A stretch of DNA of 27,500 bases from the NCBI GenBank assembly GCA_000320545.1, contig ADNK01003203.1:1-27500 (forward strand), read 5' to 3'. This DNA is from Bigelowiella natans CCMP2755 (taxonomy: Eukaryota; Cercozoa; Chlorarachniophyceae). Below are positions 18,032-27,500 of this stretch, piece by piece. A program made the position numbers and the translations under genes. Each line of letters starts with the position of its first letter. Within the stretch, counting starts at the first letter, position 1. The notes beneath the pieces were generated by a model. It saw nothing but the letters and a program-made list of their open reading frames with translations. It was not told where the DNA came from and did no database searches.

Positions 18032-19216
18032 GGGAGGAGATAGTGATTGGATTTCAATCAAATACTCAGACGTACGTGTAATTAATATAGGATATCTTAG
18101 GGTCAGGAGTTTAAAAATATTTTTAACCGCCTACTCATTATCACTTCAAAGAAGAGATGCCAAACTTTCCACCTAAATAATTACTATTCTATTATGCCGG
18201 TGGTGTCATTTAACTAGTCATTCGTGCAAGAAATATGGGAGCAAATCCTAGTAACTATATTTGATCTCTTCTTCACTTGAAAGCAAAAATGTCACAATTA
18301 CCATGACATTTGTTAAATAGTCAACATTTATAATTTGTCGACTCGCCAACTCGTCGACCACATCACAATCTTAATATTAAATTTGAAGTACTACTTAATG
18401 GTTTTGGTGTGACCAATTAGTTTTATACTTATCCACGCCTCAAAATTTGCATGGATTTTGGGGATTTTGGCACCAAAATACTGTCGTGGAATACTGAGCA
18501 ATGAAAATGATTACAACTTTTTTTATTTTTTGGGCTTCAAGAGGCGGAATGCCTCGAAGGAAGTCTCATGAGGCTATAGGCACAGTGTGTGTTGCGTCTA
18601 TTAATGGCGGGGGAATCGTATTGACTTTTGTCGTAATGCAGGGATAAACTGCATCTTCCAAGCAACACCACAATGTGCATGAAAATCTAGAAATGATTCG
18701 TTTTGGAGCAAGCTTGCACATCCATTTTGTACAACATGAGAAAATGCATTGTAATGGTCGCTTGATGTAATTCAGCAATGCTTACATCTAGACATGCAGC
18801 GTAATTATTTCTTTTTTTAACCAATACAATAGAGCAAGCAGAATTGTTTCATGCAATGATACATGCAAGGTCAACACGCTAACATGCATGGCATGATGCG
18901 CAAGCTACAGCGAACAAACAAACACTGCTGCTATGTGTGCTACGATGCATCTACTCCGCTAGCTAGCTAGTTCCGCGTTAGTGCGGCGCAGCTATGTCAG
19001 GTGCACATTCACTCATCGTAGCAACCTTTGTCCGAGGACTAAAACTAAACAATGTGTAGAACCGATTTGCGTGAAGCAATGCATAAAGTCTACTAGGTCT
19101 AAACCAGCTTTAATTCCGCACGTTCCGAACAAAAATATCCTCGAGATAATATAACTTAATTTAAAAGCTCACGAGTTTTTTGTGCGACCTGGATTGTCGT
19201 ATCTTTTTGTAAATTT
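18032..19216. other. Tail-to-tail intergenic spacer 3
   Basis: Lies between the stops of the carrier-like gene (+) and the multi-pass gene (-). AT-rich with no recognisable exon. About eight CTAG by eye, concentrated after 18660, including overlapping copies at 18958-18970 and a TCTAGACATGC element near 18787. Also rich in ATGCATG words (18850-18950). The CTAG density is lower than in the other three tail-to-tail spacers. Confidence 0.65.
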
Positions 19217-20239
19217 TTACTCCCAGGGACTGACTACATATTGCAGTATTACACCAATGCCAATTCCAGCGTAGTATGTTATATCTTCAAGTAAATCATA
19301 GTTTCTAGCCTCAAAATCTTTTGCGACTGAATATTTTGTCGATCCTAACTGATTAATCGCAAGAAATATCTCAACAATTGTCAATGCTATGAGGGGTATC
19401 CAGCATGTCAATAGGATCCAAGTTAACTTGCGTATCTGATTTCGTCTTTTCTTAGTTGCTCGATCGAACTTTGATTTATAATCAATGTGCAAACTACTTT
19501 GCTTGCACGTAGCAAAATGCTGTTTGACTCCGTTACCCTTATTATTTTTGCTATGGTCCACAACTGATGGAGAAATAGGCAAGCTAGGTGTAGGCACACG
19601 GCAAATGGAACTGTCGTCGTTGTCACTTAATGGATTTTGGTTCAACCGCATCGGTTTTACCTCACTACCACGATTTAATTGGAGTCCAAGCTCCGTTACT
19701 GCTGAAGTAGAAGTGTTTTCCCGTTGCATTGCAACTTTCCGGCAAAAACGGACTGATTCAGAACTCTTTTTTATTTGTAACTTAGTTTGTGTAATTTGTG
19801 TATATTTCGCGTTCTTAGATTCATCGGATTGCTTCGTCAGTGAGTTTTCGCCACTAGCACTTTTTGGAGATTCCACCAACTTTCCACTTTGCTTCATTGT
19901 ATTCGAATATTTTGTGGTAGTATCTAGATGTGCCTTTCGTAAACTTAATGTACGTATGAGTTTTTCCCGAAGAAAGTACACGGAATGCAAAGCCATGCAT
20001 ACTGCAAATATACATGGAATGACGTTTGCTATTCTTCGAAAAATCAAGAATCGTTCCCTATTGAAAATTATGGTTAGGATATGTCCCAATGTTACAAAAA
20101 CAAAGGCCCAGCCACAAAGAAAAAGACTACAGCTCCAAATCCAAGCAGGTGTTTGTGATCCGGCAGCCATATAGTTGGCACTCGCTAGCATGTATAGCAC
20201 ACCTAGAACAAAAAATGCGAGAGTACTGTTCATTATCAT
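19217..20239 (-). CDS. Multi-pass membrane protein with a long hydrophilic loop and a CWxP-like helix; 5' end uncertain
   Basis: The open frame gives 340 aa. Predicted helices: about 5-26 (LAFFVLGVLYMLASANYMAA), 32-58 (WSCSLFLCGWAFVFV), 68-91 (ANVIPCIFAVCMALHSVYFL), then a Ser/Thr/Lys-rich hydrophilic loop of about 175 residues, then about 273-296 (LTWILLTCWIPLIAL) and 317-336 (ITYYAGIGIGVILQYVV). Upstream on the same strand a separate open stretch of about 68 codons (20577-20371) reads two further hydrophobic segments (LIPHFFLFLGV and AYLGLLALVNVIYFV) and may be a 5' exon; I could not find a phase-consistent join. With it the topology would be seven helices with a long loop between 5 and 6 and a Cys-Trp-x-Pro in helix 6, as in rhodopsin-like receptors, but no DRY or NPxxY motif is evident. 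GPCR identity is speculation. Function unknown. Confidence 0.6.
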   Translation of the reverse strand: MIMNSTLAFFVLGVLYMLASANYMAAGSQTPAWIWSCSLFLCGWAFVFVTLGHILTIIFNRERFLIFRRIANVIPCIFAVCMALHSVYFLREKLIRTLSLRKAHLDTTTKYSNTMKQSGKLVESPKSASGENSLTKQSDESKNAKYTQITQTKLQIKKSSESVRFCRKVAMQRENTSTSAVTELGLQLNRGSEVKPMRLNQNPLSDNDDSSICRVPTPSLPISPSVVDHSKNNKGNGVKQHFATCKQSSLHIDYKSKFDRATKKRRNQIRKLTWILLTCWIPLIALTIVEIFLAINQLGSTKYSVAKDFEARNYDLLEDITYYAGIGIGVILQYVVSPWE

Positions 20240-21309
20240 CGATATTTGATAGATATAATTAATTTGTCAGATAAAAACTACGATGCTTACAGATTCCAGG
20301 AGTAATGATAAAGTACTACCCAGGACCCATGTCATAAATGGTTAAAAGTATAAAATGAGCGAGAGTGACTTCACATTGAAATATAGAACATATAATCATC
20401 TGAAACAAAATATATTACATTGACTAGGGCTAAGAGACCAAGATATGCTTGCCATCCAAAATATAAAGGCTCGTGGACACCGAGAAAAAGAAAAAAGTGT
20501 GGGATTAGACCCAATGCATTTAACCTGGGTGAGTTCAACAATGATGTTGGCTCGCAATAACTCAGAAAGGCAAGATTTTACTCGTTTGTTTAACCATTTT
20601 GTTTTTTGCTTTAGTGGATTCAATTGTGTCTTTGATGATCCGACCAACATGAACACCATTTGACCAAGTAGGATCATGAGTTTGATTGAATCTGTGAGTG
20701 TTACATTCCAATGTGTTCACAAATGATCGATTCTTGGTATTCATGACTAAACTTGTAAATAACGCATGAAGCACATGGTATCGTTACAAAATGCGATAAA
20801 AAAGATTCGCAGTAATATTATATTCGATTCCTCACCGGAGATAACCCAAGCGAGATCGTAGTTAGTGCTGGACACCATTGGATTCCAAGAGCAGTTCAAA
20901 TTCTGCGTAGAGTTATCAGCAAATTTGGCATCGCGTCAATATTCTTTTATTGTCGCATGAGTAAGCCTGAGCCTAATTCTTATCGTAGGGCCATTGGGCA
21001 CTGCGCCAAGTTCATCCGACTAGTCCGGAGCGGAATGAGCCTGCAATTTGTGCTGCAACGGTCGTTGCACAGCATTAGAGGGCTCCTGGTTTTTCTGGAT
21101 TTTGCTAAAAGCCAACGACTACCAACTGTGGTTGTCGCGACAGTGGTTTACCAGACAATTTTACTGATTCGCATCCGTGGTTTCTTTATTTCGTACCGAA
21201 ATGCCTTTGCTTGTTGATTCATTTCGTCGAAATTTCATGTCGCAGGTGAGAAAATCCGCTTTTGGACTTACAATGAACAAATCCACACAATACGAAACAC
21301 TCCTGTGTG
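20240..21309. other. Head-to-head spacer, possibly holding 5' exons of the - strand membrane gene
   Basis: The part from 20371 to 20577 reads as a membrane-protein-like open stretch on the - strand, described with that gene. The remainder, 20578-21309, should contain the promoters of that gene and of the K+ channel gene on the + strand. I see no other exon. Only two CTAG are visible. Confidence 0.5.
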
Positions 21310-22817
21310 ATGGAGGCTGTCTCCCGCGAGGAGGAGACTAAGTCGGCCTATGCAGAAAGCACTGGGGTTGAGTCAAAAGGTAAGTTCGTTCGAAATCTCG
21401 AAGGTAGGATAATTGAATGTTTGTTCTAGGTGGCCGACAATTTGACTGCTTAGAACTCAGTGCACTGAGCAATGAAAATGAAAGAAAAGGGAAATGTGAC
21501 TATCATGACAAAGGCAATATCAGGCGCCCTGTAAAGAATCTAAAAATTGAAGACAAAGACCCAATTCAGCCTCTGTAAGTACATTTATCAGTTGGGGAAA
21601 GGAAATGAATCCCAAGTATGCGCATTCTCATGAAATGAATTCACTCCTAGGTGGCCGAGAGCAGATAATTGGCGCCTGTTTATTTTTAGAGTTGTTGACG
21701 ATACGCAGTCATCAAAAGTTTCAGTTGCATTTTCAATTTTAAGGTATAAAATCTTCCATCTCGTACCTCAATGATCCTGCTCTAATAGTCGGAAGTTTCT
21801 TAGCTCCGCCGCAGTTGTCGTGTCTTGTGTCGTTCTGGTAAGACACAACTTCAGTTTCATTTCTAAGCCGTTGTTAATTTGAAATCATTACGTCGACATA
21901 CACAATTAGCTCATCAGTTCACTACCTGAGTACCGGTTTCCTGCCTATGGCGAAGAAGAGAATGATACCGCTCCAGGTTGCTGGATTTATTGTTAAATCA
22001 TCGAACCTGTAACAAAAAATATTCGATACAGAACTGGACATGATAGAGATGGGTGTAACGATATTCTTCACAATAGAATACTGCCTTCGATTATTTACTG
22101 CGAGCTCAGCATCTCACACCTATCTTATGACCGGTGATTGGGAAGTAGAAGGAGAAGCCTACGATGATGATGATGGAAAGGGATGTTGCAGTTGCCTTAC
22201 ATCAAAACTTTCTCCCGAATTAAGAAAACACCTGGAAAATACTACGACGTTCTTTTCCCGGCCATTAAATATAATTGATCTTGTGGCAATTCTTCCCTTC
22301 TATCTCGAGGTCTAGGCGTTGTGTAACTCAAACTATTAAAATGGTGATTTTGTCATTGCTAATTTTTAAGAGTGCGACGGGAGCATCTATTAATCTTACG
22401 AGTCTCCGTATTGGAAGGTTGATTAAATTGTAAAGTAGCATTTGGTAAGTGATCTGTGATATCTATAATTATTACCAGATTGATTCGACTAGTTAAGCTT
22501 TTTAAGAGTAATCGCATGATTCCTCTTTTAATCAACGTTTTGACTCGGTCTGCCAACATTCTTGCCCAGGTATCAGAACCTGTTCCATATTTGGGTTTAA
22601 AATTTAATTGTTCATCCTCCCCTCCCCCCACCCCCCTTGTCCCAGATCTCGGCTTTGTTGATCGTGTTTGTGCTTATTGCCGCATGCTTTATTTTCATCT
22701 GCGAGCAAGGCGAGTACAATTTTGACGCTCAACAATTTCAACGCGTCAACGTCTTTGGCGAAAAGGAGGTTCTCTCATCACTTAAACTTACTAGTATCCT
22801 CTCTTGTAGTTAGCAAA

Positions 22818-22859
<42 letters not shown>

Positions 22860-24989
22860 TTGTTAGCCCACTCCGTTCACCAATATTTACATCTCAATGT
22901 GGTGGGCTATTGTCACCTTCACCACTGTTGGATATGGAGATATGGTACACACATCTTCCTTTGTTCCATTATTGTACAAGCGTAGCCAATAAATAACAAT
23001 TATGGTTAAGGCCCCATCTACACCGGCGGGGAGAGCTATTGGATGTGTGATAATATTTTGCTCCTTGATTCTATTTGCAATTCCAATCACCGTTGTGACG
23101 GATATATTCTTACAAGAATATAACAAGTCAGAGGAGCAGGATAAAGAGTTCAAAGAGGGGCATTTCCCGCTTAATCCGTGGAAGAGTGAAAATGAACGGA
23201 CAAAAGCGCAAGCAGAGGGTCGATTATTTTTCCAGATGCAAGCGAGGATTCAGTATCAGCGGGTACATGGATCCTCAAAGCACAAAACACGTTGGATCTG
23301 GTGGCCGCAGCAAGGAAGATTGATAGAGAAATTGTTTCTTTTGTGGGAGTACAGCAAATCTGGAGTAGTTGGTATGATACTGCAGACTTTTGTAAGGCTC
23401 GCAATTATTCTATCCGCTGTTGCGATTACTGTTGAATCTCTTGAGCGATACCGCTTCCCAAACTTTGGGGAAGAAGAAGGGGATAGCGCCCCTGCATTCT
23501 TTGTAATCGAAACTGTCGCAGTCTCTATCTTTAGTGTCGAGCTTCTTTCACGGTTCGTTAGCGCACCTTTCGTAAGTAGTATATTTCTACAACGTTGTGG
23601 CTATTGTTTTAAATGGGAGATTGGTGAGCCAGAACCCTCTGCATATCACAAGTTCTATGCTTGGCTGAACAATACTATGACCATTATTGACATAGTCTCG
23701 ACTGTACCATATTACATTGAAGTCTTCACTTCTGACCTACCTTCTATATCATTCCTTCGAGTTTTACGGTTGTTGCGACTTCTTCGCTTAGCACGTTTAG
23801 CAAAATCCATGAAGGGTCTGACCATACTAACTAATGCCCTCGAAGCATCTCTGAGCCCGCTTGCTTCGCTAGGAGTAATTCTAATCGGATGGACTATTTT
23901 TGCTAGTAGTGTCATGTTTTATTGCGAGCAAGGAGAATGGAACGAGGAGGAGGGGTTTTACGAAAGAGAGACCTTTTTTGGAGTAAAGGAGCGCAGCCCA
24001 TTTCGATCAATCCCTGATACATTTTACTGGATGGTAGTCACAATGACCACAGTAGGGTACGGAGATCTCTTTCCCACCTCTTTAGCTGGCAGAATTCTTG
24101 GGTCATATATATTGTTTATCTCCATCATCTGTTTGGCTATTCCAATCACAATCGTTGCAGTTAATATTGACAAGGCGTCGACCGAATACATGCAGCAACT
24201 ACGACGTCCAAATTCTGTTGCAGATATGGAGGGAAACGACGACCAGGATGCAGATAACAATACAATTAATGCAGGGCCAGACTCCGCACTGGACTTTGCG
24301 GAAAACCTTTATGCTCTAGCAGGAAGAGTCCATGCGTCATGTGAAAAGGTGCATTTTTCTAAATTAATGAGATCGCATCTCTTCCTTGTTGGTTAATGAA
24401 ATGTTTATTTTTAGGTGGATCTTGCAATAAAACCCTTCTTAGGAACTTCTCCGCCGAAATCGAAAAAGGAAGTTGGCTTTCTTCCCCCGGATTGTTTGAA
24501 ATTAGCGGATCGTAGTCTTCAAGCAATACAGCATGCAAGTTCGATAACGGAAAAAAATATAAACATGCTGATGAATACAGAGTTACAAGTCCTTTCGGAG
24601 CTTCCATGCAGAATATTCTACAAAAATATAGCTGCTTCCAGTACACGTTTGGCCTTACGTTCATTTTTCTTAGAGTGGAAATCATTTGTCAAGGTGGCTC
24701 GAAAAGAGGGGAACAGAAAATCTTTTGATAGAAAGTCATGTGATACCACAGACTCATCTCTAGCTACTGGACCCGCATCACTGTTTCGGATTAGATCCAA
24801 GGTTGGAGACCATTTTTTATTTGTAAGACATTTATATTTTGGTCAATATTCAATTTAATCCTCTAACCTCTACTATCATTTTAATTTTTATTACAGGACA
24901 CAGTAAGATCAAGCAACGGTCTATCCCCAGCACTTCGAAACTATAATGATAAGGAACCTCTCAATGCGCGTGGAGTTGTCTCTGTTTGA
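21310..24989 (+). CDS. Tandem two-repeat (2 x 6TM) voltage-gated K+ channel, 13 exons
   Basis: A predicted voltage-gated K+ channel with two complete Kv modules in one 954-aa chain. Exons: 21310-21379, 21430-21574, 21651-21743, 21804-21837, 21910-21976, 22032-22309, 22371-22417, 22479-22569, 22646-22768, 22867-22944, 23011-24348, 24415-24822, 24897-24989; phases consistent, stop TGA. Module 1: S1 from about 92, S3 [15 protein letters not shown]4 with R242, R245, R248, K251, K254, S5 about 277-296, filter TVGYGD at 336-341, S6 to about 372. Module 2: S1 from about 460, S3 [15 protein letters not shown]4 with R592, R595, R598, R601, R604, filter TVGYGD at 689-694, S6 [15 protein letters not shown]. 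The modules share a motif after S1: [19 protein letters not shown] versus [19 protein letters not shown]. Two chains would complete a four-repeat pore (inference). An acidic insert follows S2 in module 1. The C-terminal 250 residues or so are hydrophilic and unrecognised. Module 2 lies wholly in one exon, module 1 in about nine. The start is the ATG of MEAVSREEE; no T1 domain is seen. Confidence 0.92.
22822..22854. repeat. (CT)n tract before the pore exon of module 1
   Basis: About 16 CT units 12 nt upstream of the acceptor at 22865-22866. It is almost the only sizeable microsatellite in the right half of the window, in the intron 22769-22866. Confidence 0.9.
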
Positions 24990-25663
24990 ACATATTTTTC
25001 ATCAAATTCTTGCACATCACCATCTACCGATCTAGGACATCTAGACATTAAAGTAGTTCTATGTCACAATGTTCATTGTCGATTTTACCCATCATGTGAC
25101 CAGCTGAAGCGTGAGTATGGCTATATGACACGAGCGTAGCTAATTAGCCAGCGAGAAATCTATGTGCATTACGAGACTAGTGCATTAGCAGCATGGCTAG
25201 ACGGCTAGACGGCGTATAACAACTATCTAGCTATGCTTGTTTCAGAGACTTGCTTGTGCACATGCATCATATACATTCAAGTGCACTCTTTCTAGCTAGC
25301 TAGCTAGCTAGCTTTGCTAGAATGAAGCCCTCTCATGTCTCACGTCAAGATGTCTAGATGTTGCATCTAGGCATCGCTAGCTCTAGAGCTAGCTAGATCG
25401 GCCATCGACATTTAGACATCCAGATATTCCAATTCGCCCTGCTAGGCAAAACATCACCCTTCTCTAGTTCTAGCTAGCTAGCTCAGAGCTAGCTAGTCTT
25501 TCACGTCTAGACATGCTAGCATGCTAGCATGTTGTTTACCTTCATTACTAGATTATCTTATCTAGTCATGAATCGTACAAAAACAAGCTAGCAAGCAGGC
25601 AATGTCTAGATGTCATATATCCGACTCGTTGTTAATAAAGAATCACAGTTTGATTTACAATTT
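24990..25663. other. Tail-to-tail intergenic spacer 4, extremely CTAG-rich with long perfect palindromes
   Basis: Lies between the stops of the K+ channel (+) and the polytopic protein (-). About 32 CTAG tetramers by eye in 0.6 kb, against two to three expected. It includes a tandem (CTAG)5 at 25292-25312, a perfect 18-bp palindrome at 25376-25393, an inverted repeat with 11-bp arms (25474-25484/25486-25496, one base between) and a perfect 22-bp palindrome at 25511-25532. Several TCTAGA-centred copies occur (25037, 25353, 25505, 25604). No gene is recognised. Confidence 0.85.
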
Positions 25664-26950
25664 TCATGATGAAGATTTTGTAATTGAGTCGTATGCTGCT
25701 ATGGCAGACAGTTCCTTCAGTTTCCTGTATGATATTGACATTGTAGTGCTGCCGAAAGGAGTGGCCGCAAACCAAAGTTGTTGAAAAATGAAACTGTGAT
25801 GCGAATCATTTTTGAAAACCAAAAAATAAAGAAGAAGAAGAATTGGATTGAATAAATGAAAAAGAAGAGCCAAAATAAATACAAAGAAAACAGGAATCTG
25901 GAAAAATATTACTCTTATAGCTGAGTTATGATTCACATCATTACTTAAGAGAGCAATCGTGTTTCCTATAAGGAAAAAATAAACTGTATATGCAACCGCA
26001 TATGGAAATAGGTACCCTATTCTGTTACAAATTCCCTCTCCTTTTGTCTTTACTAATGCTTTTAGCACGAGAATTGAGATGAGAATGATGGCTCTTATTG
26101 AGAATAGCAACGATGTAATAAATGCAAATGTCTCTTCTGGATTTTGAATTTGTGCCCCACGAAAACCAGCTACAGCTAATATGATGATATCTTCGCTTTC
26201 ATCAGAAAAAAATAACATAAAATGTTGCCAATCAAGAAGCAAACCTAGTTTTGCAAGTGTGTAAGTAGAACTTTCTTTCGATCCAGGTGCACGTATTTGT
26301 TCAGTGGATGCTCTAAGTTTTACCTATTATATAAAGCGATACGAATTTATTATTTATATAATTCGTGATTCATAATCATTAGTATCGCTTACCATCAGAT
26401 TTCCAGTCCTACAGTAATCTGCTCCTCTTACGATGAATGACAATGATCGTATAATGTTTAATATTCCGAGAGTCAGTGCGTATATTGTCCAATTACCAAC
26501 TATGTCTTCATCTCGAACGGTTGTGAAAAGTACAATGTCACTCACCACATCTAAGCATTCCAACACAAAGCTTAGGACCAAGTATTCAAAATACCAACAA
26601 TGTTTAAAATAGTCTATCTTTTCATCCAGCACAATGAAACGTAGCACGTTCTCTTTCGCATTAGAAGCATCTTTCATAGCTCTCGAAATCACTGCTTCTG
26701 TAAAACCATGTTCCCTATTCTCAATCAGATCCACAGCTACTGATCTTTTTTCTTTGGACAATTCCTCCTTAAACACATGTGCATGATATGTTATGAAGGC
26801 TTTGCTGCACATCGAACATTTTTCAACTTGCCTAGCACGAAAAAGTATGAGCATGCTGCTTAGGCTGGAATGAGAAAATGTTTCCACCTCTTTTCGATGA
26901 AGAAATTGATCACCATTTTTTGATTCCACGGCTGGTTCCATATTATCCAT
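25664..26950 (-). CDS. Polytopic membrane protein, two exons, function unknown
   Basis: Exon 1 is 26950-26393, ending ATG before GTAAGC. Exon 2 is 26323-25664 after an acceptor TAATAG, ending TGA. Total 405 aa, phase 0 join. The ATG at 26950 (MDNMEPAVES) is chosen because the frame upstream of it has no ATG. Residues 1-115 are hydrophilic and include C45-x2-C48 with H56 and H58, a possible but unproven metal site. Predicted helices: about 119-144 (YLVLSFVLECLDVVSDIVLF), 154-175, 252-274, 289-313, and a long hydrophobic stretch 321-357 that could be two helices. Between the second and third helices lies an acidic stretch (FFSDESEDII). The D-x3-D-x2 pattern in the first helix recalls XK-related scramblase-type proteins, but this is weak and not used as a name. 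Tail-to-tail with the K+ channel. Confidence 0.75.
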
Positions 26951-27500
26951 TGCCAATTTTCAGTATTCGATAATTTTACATGACATCGCTGGTTTTTCGT
27001 TGACGCGCGTAAGAAAGGCCTTGAAAACTACCTCATTTTACAAATTACGTCAACAGGATCTGTCGCAAACCGTAAATCGATTTTATTTTGGATTTAAATG
27101 TTTGCCTTTCTGCGATCATTGCTCCTCCGACATGAATGCGCTGCAGTTTTGCACGCGCGACAAACACATAACATCACAGCAGTCATAAGTTCGCTGAAAG
27201 TTGCGCTCAATCCGAACCGCACTTCGAATCTGTCCAGCACTAACTGCTGCATTCAAGCAAAAATCGAGTCCGTCGAATTTCTGAGAGGGGGCGCTCCTTG
27301 TTCTGGCTTTTGACTGTGGCGTCCAAGTCAATGGGCACGTAGCTTCTCATGTGGACAGGCCACGTATTGCATTGTCATGTGGAGCATGCATTCGCAAATT
27401 GCACTCCGGTTTCAAGTTGTGCGCGAGAAGCCTGGCAGTGCCAGAGTGTTGCAGATGTCACGTCTAGACGTGCACACATTGCTACACATTGCAGCATGGG
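26951..27500. other. Right-edge stretch upstream of the polytopic gene; no gene recognised
   Basis: The part up to about 27320 holds short open readings on both strands (for example + 27000-27188) without any recognisable family. By the strand alternation seen elsewhere a + strand gene could begin here, but nothing supports it directly. At 27459-27472 there is a perfect 14-bp palindrome, CACGTCTAGACGTG, matching an element of spacer 4. Confidence 0.5.
27458..27473. repeat. TCACGTCTAGACRTGC palindromic element, second copy
   Basis: TCACGTCTAGACGTGC here differs by one base from TCACGTCTAGACATGC at 25501-25516. The inner 14 bp here form a perfect palindrome. Shorter variants with an ACATCTAGACAT core lie at about 18784 and 25034, and TGTCTAGATGT occurs at 25351 and 25602. 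Confidence 0.6.

Noticed and set aside
18566-18778. - strand 70-aa reading in spacer 3
   Set aside because: No domain, no splice partner, and low-information sequence in a tail-to-tail spacer.
19485-20174. 229-aa + strand reading opposite the multi-pass protein
   Set aside because: It is antisense to a frame with coherent membrane helices, and its own sequence has no recognisable features.
25270-25620. A CRISPR-like or transposon-terminal-repeat explanation of the palindromic block
   Set aside because: There are no regularly spaced identical repeats with unique spacers, no enclosed transposase, and the palindromes differ from one another.
27000-27313. + strand readings at the right edge as a ninth gene
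   Set aside because: The strand alternation would predict a + gene here, but neither reading has recognisable motifs or clear splice signals; left unannotated.

Overview
The window looks like nuclear DNA of a microbial eukaryote, most likely an alga or other protist; a stramenopile is a guess. The reasons are dense GT-AG introns (about 20 coding exons in one gene of 5 kb), a full-length RuvB-like AAA+ ATPase of the eukaryotic RUVBL1 (Pontin) type, a mitochondrial-carrier-like protein and voltage-gated K+ channel domains. I see no operons, Shine-Dalgarno sites, tRNAs, rRNAs, transposons or CRISPR arrays. All exon boundaries were read by eye from frame, conserved motifs and splice signals.

Layout, left to right: (1) argininosuccinate lyase, +, about 20 exons, 5' end off the window (399-5543); (2) RUVBL1, -, 7 exons, complete at 455 aa (6938-9940); (3) a membrane protein of two tandem homologous four-helix units, +, 13 exons (11077-14397); (4) an intronless - strand protein with a DUF2135/YfaP-like beta domain, a very basic linker and a C-terminal EF-hand (15240-16595); (5) a divergent mitochondrial-carrier-like protein, + (17009-18031); (6) a - strand multi-pass membrane protein with a long hydrophilic loop and a CWxP-like helix (19217-20239, perhaps with 5' exons to about 20577); (7) a + strand K+ channel of two complete six-helix voltage-gated repeats in one chain, 954 aa, 13 exons (21310-24989); (8) a - strand two-exon polytopic membrane protein (25664-26950). 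The genes alternate strand without exception: + - + - + - + -.

The most unusual non-coding signal follows that layout. The four tail-to-tail spacers (5544-6937, 14398-15239, 18032-19216, 24990-25663) are rich in CTAG-centred and GCATGC/TGCA palindromes, some perfect to 16-22 bp. The head-to-head spacers (9941-11076, 16596-17008, 20240-21309) have almost none. A recurring core, TCACGTCTAGAC(A/G)TGC, appears at 25501 and 27458, with shorter variants elsewhere. This could mark a shared 3'-end, termination or insulation element.

The left half (to about 14.5 kb) has introns packed with (TA)n, (CT)n, (TG/CA)n, (GAT)n and (TAG)n microsatellites and C-runs; the right half has almost none and looks more AT-rich. 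The genes do not form an obvious pathway. They are housekeeping functions (arginine synthesis, chromatin/snoRNP AAA+ ATPase, transport) beside several lineage-specific membrane proteins.
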